This document shows positions 1 to 9,000 of a stretch of 64,000 bases of DNA, one piece after another (the stretch's first letter is position 1; each line of letters begins with the position of its first letter). Position numbers and translations under genes: made by a program. A model generated the notes under the pieces. It was given only the letters and a program-made list of their open reading frames with translations, had not been told where the DNA came from and made no database searches. This DNA is from CAMDPA01 sp963825625 (lineage in GTDB: Bacteria > Pseudomonadota > Alphaproteobacteria > Rhizobiales > Hyphomicrobiaceae), in assembly GCA_963825625.1 (NCBI GenBank), contig CAWGUF010000019.1, positions 62,001 through 126,000 on the forward strand. Direction: 5' to 3'.

Positions 1-3000
1 CAGCGGACTGGAGCGGATCGAGTTCGGCGATGGTGCCGTGTGGAGCCGCGCCGATATATTGGCGATGATCACGCAGGGGGGGCGCGATGGCGACAATTCA
101 ATCGTTGGTTCGACCGCGGCCGACCTGCTTATCGGAAGAGGCGGCAACGACACTCTCGCTGGTGGACGGGGTGGCGATACTTACGAGTTCAGCCCGGGCG
201 ATGCCAGCGATGTCGTCGTCGATTCTGGAAATCAGTTCGATGGCATCGACCGCATTGTCATTCGTGGCTATGCCCCGGATGACACGCGCCTGGCCATCGA
301 TCTTGCCACTCCCACATCGCTCCAGATCACTTTTGTCGGCAGCAGCGACCGCCTCACGGTTCAAAGCCATTTCAACGGCGCATCGCAGTCCGGTCAGATC
401 GAAGAGATCACGTTCGACGACGGCACCGTTTGGACCACCGCCGATATCGCTCAGCGGGTGCTCGACGCGGGCCGAAGCGACGGTGACGACAGCATTGTCG
501 GCAGTGCGGCAGCGGAAACCCTGTCCGGCGGCATCGGCAACGACACGTTGATTGGTGGCGATGGGAGCGACCTGTACGTCTTCGCGCGCGGAGATGGGCG
601 GGACGTCATCGAGGACAACGGCAATGGCGACACTGACAGGTTGCTCATCACTGGTTACGCTCCGCAAGACGTCGTGATTGACGCCGATCCGTCCGGCAAC
701 GGCACGCTCATTCTGCGTTTCGACAATAGTGCGGACGAGATACGGATTCAAAATACGCTGCTGGGGACCGCCGGCGACCAGATAGAAGAAATCGCATTCG
801 TCGACGGTACGGTCTGGACCGTCTCGTACCTGATCGGGCGCGTGCTCCTTGGCGATGTCTCGGCGAACGACGATACGGTAAATGCCTACTGGACGGCTGA
901 TGCGATCGACGGCGGCGCAGGTGACGACACGATATACGGCAGCGGCGGTAACGATACGCTCTCTGGCGGCCCCGGGTTCGATTTGCTGTCCGGGCAACGC
1001 GGCAACGATACCTATTTATACGGGCAAGGCGATGGACGGACGGTCGTATCCGATGCCGCTACGTTCTCCGGCAGCACTGATCGCATCGAGATTCGCGGCT
1101 ATTCGCCGGACGACGTAACCGTTTATCGCGACACGGCAACGGGCGACACGGCGGTGCTCAGCTTCTCCGGAAGCGACCAGCTCTGGATCAACCGTGGTCT
1201 GAGCGGCATGCTGGAGTACCGCATAGAGACGATTGCATTCGAGGACGGAACGTCCTGGTCACAATCCGACCTCGTAGCACGCGTTCAACCGCAACCCTGG
1301 TATAATAGCCAGGTTCTGCCAGCCAATAGTACGGCGGATACGCTTACATCATCGCCCCATGATGATCAGATGAACGCAGGCGGCGGCGCCGATACCTACG
1401 AGTACACGCGCGGCGACGGCAGCGACACGATCACCGACGGTGCCAATTTCGACATCGACACGTTGGTACTGCATGGCATTGCCCCCGGCGATGTAACGGT
1501 GAAGCGCTCGGGTGGCGATGCCCTCCTCTACATCTCCCCAACGGTACCCGACGGCGTGGATGGGGGACGCATTGAGCTCGTTGGCACTTTGGCGTTCTAC
1601 TTCAATCGGGGCGTTGACATCGTTGCCTTTGATGACGGGACCAGCTGGGATCGGGCGATGCTCGCCATGCAGGCGCTGGCCGATTCCGGTACACCCGGCG
1701 ATGATTTCATCGAGGGGTTCGGCGATCTCAACATCGGCAAGGATACGCTGGCCGGGGGCGCCGGCAACGATTTTCTGCGCGGTCTGGGCGATGACGACAG
1801 CTATGTCTATGCGCGCGGCGACGGTCACGACATTGTCGACGAATCTGCCCCGAACGCCGGTGTTGCGGATCGTCTTGTGCTGTCCGGCATTCATGCAAGC
1901 GACGTGGTCGTGCGCCGTAGCGGCAACGATGCCATCATCGAGATCGGGCCGGTAATGGCCGATGGGTCCGATGCCGGATCAATTCGATTGTTGGCGAATT
2001 TCGATGGTACCGCAGCTCGCGGGATCGAGAGCGTTGCCTTCGACGACGGCAGCGTATGGACGCTGACCGATCTGCAAGGCCGTGCCTTGGCCTATGCCGA
2101 GACGGACGGCAATGATGTTGTCATCGGCTATCTCGGCAATGACACGCTCGATGGTGGCGGCGGCAACGATCGTCTCGCGGGCGGTATGGGTGACGACACG
2201 TATGTGTATTGGCGCGGCGATGGCCACGACGTCATCGATGAGAGCGCGGCGAATGGAGGGGTTGGCGACAGTTTGTTGCTGCATGACGTCTCGCCAGATA
2301 GCGTGCGTCTGACGCGCAGTGGCGTTGACGTTGTGTTGAACATTGCTCCGACGTCGCCGGGCGGCACGGATGGTGGCAGCATCGTCCTGAAATCCGCACT
2401 CGATTCATCGGCAGCCCGCGGTGTCGAGACCATCGTTTTCGACGATGGCACGATATTTTCGATCGCGGATGTACAGGCCCGCATCATCGCAGATGCAGCC
2501 TCTCCGGGGGACGACCTGATTGATGGCTCTTCGGCCGGCGATCTCATCGTTGGGGGCCGGGGCAACGACGTGTTGCGCGGTGCTGGCGGCGGCGATACCT
2601 ACGTCTTCAGTCGCGGGGATGGTCATGACATCATCGAGGATAACGGCACGGCGACAGGACTCGATACCATCGAGATCCGGGGATATGGGCTGGACGAGGC
2701 ACGCTTCCGCCGGTTTGATCCTGCGTCCAGCGATTTGCTGATCCAATTCGAAGGTTCAACGGATTCAATAACTGTTCTCGGAGCTTTGTCGGGGCAGGCC
2801 GACGACTCGATCGAGGCGTTCGTATTCGCCGACGAGGGACAGACATTGTCACTTGCCGACGTTGCAGCCCGCCTCGTCCTTGGACTGGCGAGCGCCGGCA
2901 GCGATCTGATCGTGGGGACGCCGGAGGCGGAGACACTGACCGGCGGGATGGGCGCCGACCTGATCGACGGAGGCGGTGGCGCGGACACCTATATCTACCG

Positions 3001-6000
3001 TCGAGGTGATGGCGACGACCGCATCGAGGATCGCGGCTCAGACGGCGACATACTGCTGATCGAAGGCTATGCCGCGACCGATGTGACAGCGATCGTCAGT
3101 AGTCCGTCCGACGGTCTCGACCTTGTGCTGGTATTGTCCGGAGCAGGCGACCGGATCGTTGTTCGTGACACTCTTGCCGACGATACCGACGGCGTGGAGA
3201 CAATCCGCTTCGACGGCGGCACGTCATGGACGATGGCGGATCTGCGCACTTTGCTGGTCTCTTTCGCCGCTACGCAAGGTGCCGACCGGATATTCGGCTT
3301 TGCCGGTGCCGATACACTGCAAGGCGGCCTCGGCGATGACACCATGATCGGTGGCGATGGCGCGGATCTTTACCTGTTCAGTCGCGGCGACGGCGCCGAT
3401 CGCATCGAGGACAATGGCGCCGGCGACATCGATCGGCTGGAGATCCTCGGATACAACTCGACCGAGGCGGCCGTGCGCCGCTACTATAAGGGTGACGACG
3501 GCATCATTCTGACTTTTGCCGGAACCACGGATTCGATCACGATCCTCAATACGACTGGCGGCAGCTTCTCCGATACGATCGAGGAGATTTCATTCGCTGA
3601 CGGCGTGAGCTGGACAATGTCCGCTGTCACGGCCTTGCTGGACAACAATGCCCCGGTTGCGCGTCCCGACAGCTATTTCGATGTCGTCGAAGGCCGCGAG
3701 ACGGCGATAGAGTCGGCGGCCCTTCTACGCAATGATTCGGATGCGGACGGCGACGCGCTGCACGTCGTTGCGGTAGGCAATCCAGACCATGGGGCGGTCT
3801 GGCTCGATACCGCGGGCAACGTCGTGTATGCGGCTGATGCCGGCCATATCGGCGTCGCCAGCTTCGACTATACGGTGTCGGACGGCCATAACGGATCGGC
3901 AACGTCTCGTGTCTATTTGCGCGTGCGACCACCGGCTACGGCCAATGATGATGACGGACTGAGCGTCGATGAAGATGGCGTCCTCGTCATTTCAGCCGAA
4001 CGTCTTCTCGCCAACGACCTCGATGGCGACCTGATGACTATCGGCCGGGTTTTCGACGCGGCGGGCGGCGTTGCGATACTTTCATCGAATGGCGACATCA
4101 TCTTCACGCCGGGGCCGGACTTCCACGGTACGGCCACGTTCACCTACGCGGCCAACACGCCAGACGGCGGCCAGGACGAAGCGCGGGTCAGCATCGAGGT
4201 CGCCGCGGTCAATGATCCGCCGCGTGCGCACGATGATGCCGGCTTCACGACGGCGGAGGATACGACATTCACGATTGCCGCCTCAGCCTTGCTGGCGAAC
4301 GATACCGACGTCGATGGCGATCCGCTTCGCGTCGTAGAGGTGGTCGGCGGCGCTGCCCTGTCGGTGGCGATCGACGCGGCAGGCGACGTCGTTGTAGTAC
4401 CGGCGCCGTTCTTTTGGGGCACAGCGGAGTTTCAGTATACCATCGAGGATCCGGATGGAGCGCGGGCGACGGCGTCGGTCACCGTCGAGGTTGCACCGGT
4501 CGAGAATCCGCCCGAGGTCGGGAACGACGCCTTCACCATTCTCGAGGATCGGCTGCTGGATCTCGCCGCCTCCGAGCTTCTCGCAAACGATATTGACCGT
4601 GATGGTGATACGCTCGTCATCACCAGCGTCTTCAGTGCGACCGGCGGCCGCGTCGAGCTGCGCGATAATGACAGCATCCAGTTCGTGCCCGACGCCAATT
4701 ACAATGGGCTCGCGGGCTTTCTATATGAGGTCGCAGATGGCAACGGTGGCACCGCGATCGGTCGTGTCGATATCCTGGTCGAGCCGGAGAACGACGCACC
4801 CATCGCGCGCAACGACACATTCGATGCTTTGGGCGAGGCCCTCGTCACTCTGGAGGACACACCGCTCTCAATCGAGGCGGCGCTGCTGTTGTCGAACGAC
4901 ACCGACATCGACAGCCCCGCGCTTTCGATTGCATCCGTCGCCAATGCGACGCACGGCGAGGTTCACCTGGACGAGAACGGTGACATCTTCTTCACACCCG
5001 AGGCCGACTATTGGGGAACCGCAACCTTCTTCTATGTCGCCGCCGACGGAGCGGGTGGCGTCGATGAAGCCCTCGTCACTCTGAATATACTGCCTGTCCA
5101 GGATGCGCCGCCCGAAGCCGTCGACGACACGGTCACGCTTCTCGAGGACACGACAATCCTTCTACCCGCGGCGGATCTGCTGGTAAATGACATCGACATC
5201 GATCGCGATCCGCTGAGCATCGTATCTCTCTCGTCCTCTGCGCTGCTCGGCGTGATCCGGGATGCCAATGGCGATTTCATCCTGTCACCGGTGGCGAACT
5301 TCAACGGTACCGTTTTTCTCACCTACGAGGTCACTGACGGTGTGAACGGCTCGGAGTTCGCCACGGTGCGTGTTGATGTGATCGCGGTCAATGACGCTCC
5401 GGTTGCGGTTCCGGATCAAGGTGCGACGAGCCTTGATGCGCCCTTGGTGTTGCGCATCGCCGACCTGCTCTCGAACGATACCGATCCCGACATTTCCGAT
5501 CCCGAGCTACTGAGCGGCGCGTTGAGCTTCGTGTCGGCCCAGGATCCAAGCATCGGCACGTTGTCCGTATACGATGAGCGTTTCGTCGTTCTCGAGGTGC
5601 CGATGGGCACGGTCGGCGACGTCAGTCTAACCTATTCGCTGACAGATGGTGCGGGTGGTGTTGCGACGGGCCTTGTCACGGCAAATATCGCTGCCGAGCG
5701 AGCGGCTGTGATCTCAGGCTCGGCACTGCGGGATCTGCTCATCGGTACGAGCGGATCGGAAATCCTGGACGGCGAGGCGGAGAGTGACGACCTGTTCGGG
5801 CGCGCGGGTGACGATCTGTTGCGGGGCGGGGCAGGCGCTGATCTTCTGGATGGTGGCGAAGGTTTTGACACTGCCGATTTCTTCGGTTCACCTACCGGCG
5901 TGCGCGTCGACATCGAAGCGCGAATCGGACAGGGCGGGTTTGCCGAAGGTGATGCCCTTGTCGGGATCGAGGGCTTGGCCGGCACGGCGTTCCGCGACCA

Positions 6001-9000
6001 GCTGTACGGCGATCAGTTCGCCAACAGTCTTGCCGGGGCAGGCGGCGATGATCTCCTGGAAGCACGGGCCGGCGACGACACGTTGAGCGGTGGTGATGGC
6101 GACGACACGCTGGTCGGCGGGGCCGGTGCGGACATCATTGATGGTGGCGAGGGTAACGACACTGTCGATTACGCGGCTGCGGTCACTCCCGTCCAGGTGT
6201 CTCTGGCCGACGGTACGGCGCACGGTGGCGAGGCATCGGGCGATCAACTGATCAGCATAGAAAATATTATCGGCTCGGTCGGCGACGACAACCTGACCGG
6301 CGACGGCACCGCAAACGTTCTGGTTGGCGGTCGCGGCGATGACACGCTCGAAGGGGGCGGTGGTGACGATACACTGATCGGCGGCCGCGGAAGTGACGCC
6401 ATGATTGGCGGCTCGGGCAACGATACCCTCGACTATTCCGGCTCGGCCGAAGGTGTCACCGTCGACCTTTCCGGAGCATTCGCCGATGGAGGTGATGCCA
6501 CCGGCGATACCTTCACTGGAATCGAGCACGTGACCGGCTCTTTCCACGCGGACCGCTTGACTGGAGACGACGGCGACAACCGCATCGCGGGAGGTGCCGG
6601 CGCAGACACGATAGATGGTGGCGCGGGCTTCGACACCGCGGACTACAGTGGTTCGAACGCTGCTGTATCAATCGACCTGTCAGCAGGCAGCGGCAGCGGT
6701 GGCGACGCGACCGGGGACGCCCTCTCGGGCATCGAGGCGATTATCGGATCATCGTACGATGACACGCTGATAGGCGATGCCAGCGACAACCAATTCGATG
6801 GTGGGGCCGGCGACGATCAGCTTGCGGGAGGCGCAGGCGACGACGACTACCTTGCCGGCTTCGGCAGCGCCAACGATCGCATTGTCGAGGACGGAGCAGT
6901 TGCTGATATCGATCGCCTTGTGCTCGCTGCGGACGTTCAGCCGTCGCACGTTACGCTGACGCGCTCCGGCGCCGATCTCCTGATCGAGTTGGAGCAGACG
7001 GAGTTCATCGTCGATCGCATGCTCGTTGAAGGCCATTTCGACGGCCCGGCGACAGGTATTGAAGAGATCGTGTTCGCCGACGGCACCAGCTGGGATCGCG
7101 ACGCTATTTTTGCGCGCTATCGCAACGATCGTTTCAATGCCGTCGACGATCTCATACGCTTCGCCGATGAGGACGTGTCCTACAAGATAGAAGCAGCGCG
7201 GCTCCTCTCGAATGACACCGAGACGGGCGACGACATGCTCCAGATCGTATCTGTGCACGACGCGGTGAACGGAGCTGCGGTGCTGGAAGCGGATGGTTCA
7301 GTCAGCTTCCTTGGAGCACAGAATTTCAACGGTGATGCCGCGTTCGCCTACACGGTCAGCGACGGTCGCGGCCGCCTGTCGACCGCTACCGCAACTGTCG
7401 AGGTCCGCCCGGTCAACGACGCTCCGATAGGCAGCACGGACGGTGTGTTCGGGGGCTTCGAGGATACGACACTGTCAATTCCGATCGCGACGCTGCTGGG
7501 CAATGATTTCGATGTCGACGGTGATGTCCTGACGATCGCGGGGTTCGGCGACCTCGACGGTGAAGCCGTCACGATCGACATCGGAGGCCAGACGGTCGAG
7601 GCCATTTATTCGGCTGGCTGGCATGGGCTGGCAATGTTCGATTGGCTTTCTCCCAGTGTACTGTTCGTGCCCGAGCTGAATTATTATGGGCCGGCGGCGT
7701 TCACATATCGGTTGTCGGATGGCATGGGCGGCATTGATGTGGTGGTTGTGGATCTGCACATTGCTGCCGTCAACGACTCCCCGCTGGTGCAGCCGGATCG
7801 CGCCTCCGTCCGCCAGGATCAGCAACTGATCCTCAGCCCAAGCCTGCTGATCGCGAACGACGCCGAGGTCGAGGGCGATCCGATAACGCTCGTGTCGGTG
7901 CAGGACGCAATCGGTGGTGCGGTGGCGCTCGATGCCGCCGGCAATGTGGAGTTCAGCCCCGCCGCCGGTTTTCTTGGCGAGGGCACTTTCACCTACACGG
8001 TGACCGACGGACGCGGTGCATTCGCGACCACGACCGTGACAGTCGACGTTCTGCCATCCAACGCAGCGCCAAACGTGCATCCGGAGCACTTCGAGATCGT
8101 CGAGGACCAGCCGCTTGTCGTACGGCCCGAGGTCCTACTCGCCAATGATATCGATCCGGATGGGGATGTCCTGGCGATAACGCGGCTCGATCAGTTCCCG
8201 GAGCATGGCAGCGTCGCATTCAATTCCGATGGCGACATCGTGTTCACGCCGGCGGCCAATTACAATGGCGATGCGTCCTTCTTCTATTGGGTGAGTGACG
8301 GTGAGGCCGAAGAAGTTCGGGGCGAGGTCACGCTCGCTATTGCGCCTGAGAATGACGCGCCATACGCAGTCGACGATCTGGGTGGCTACGTGACGGACGA
8401 GGATACGCCGATCCGGTTGCCTGCCATCGAGTTGTTCGCCAATGACGGCGATGCGGATGGAGACGTGCTCGTTTTCACCCAGTTCGGCTCCACTGACGGC
8501 GCGGTCGTTCTTGACGGCGACGACCTCGTGTTCCATCCGGCGCGCGACTTCTTCGGCCTGGCGAGGATAGGCTATCGGGCTGATGACGGAAAGGGCGGCG
8601 TCTCCAATCTGGCAATCGTCGAGGTCGAGGTCATGCCGGTGCCCGACGCTCCGTCGGCAACCCCGGACCAGGCAGCCGGGCTTGAGGATCAGCCTGTCCT
8701 GTTGGACCCGGCGGACTTGCTCGGCAACGATCATGATGGGGATGGCGATGCAATTCGCCTTGTCTCCGTCGGAGACGCGGTGAACGGATCTGTCGAGCAG
8801 TTAGCGGATGGAACGATTGTATTCATACCGGAGACGGACTATTTCGGAGCAGCTTCCTTCAGCTACACGATCACCGACGACCGCGACGGCACTTCAACGG
8901 CCTCTGTGACCATCGATATCGCGCCCCTCAACGATGCCCCGGCTGCCGTCATCGACGTCTTCGATGGTGTGGAGGATCAACCACTGATGATCCTGCCGGA

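Noticed and set aside
98..997. Long minus-strand frame opposite the RTX gene
   Set aside because: Its translation mirrors the GGxGxD-coding strand, shows no domain and repeats wherever the RTX repeats occur; it is a by-product of the GC-rich repeated coding strand.
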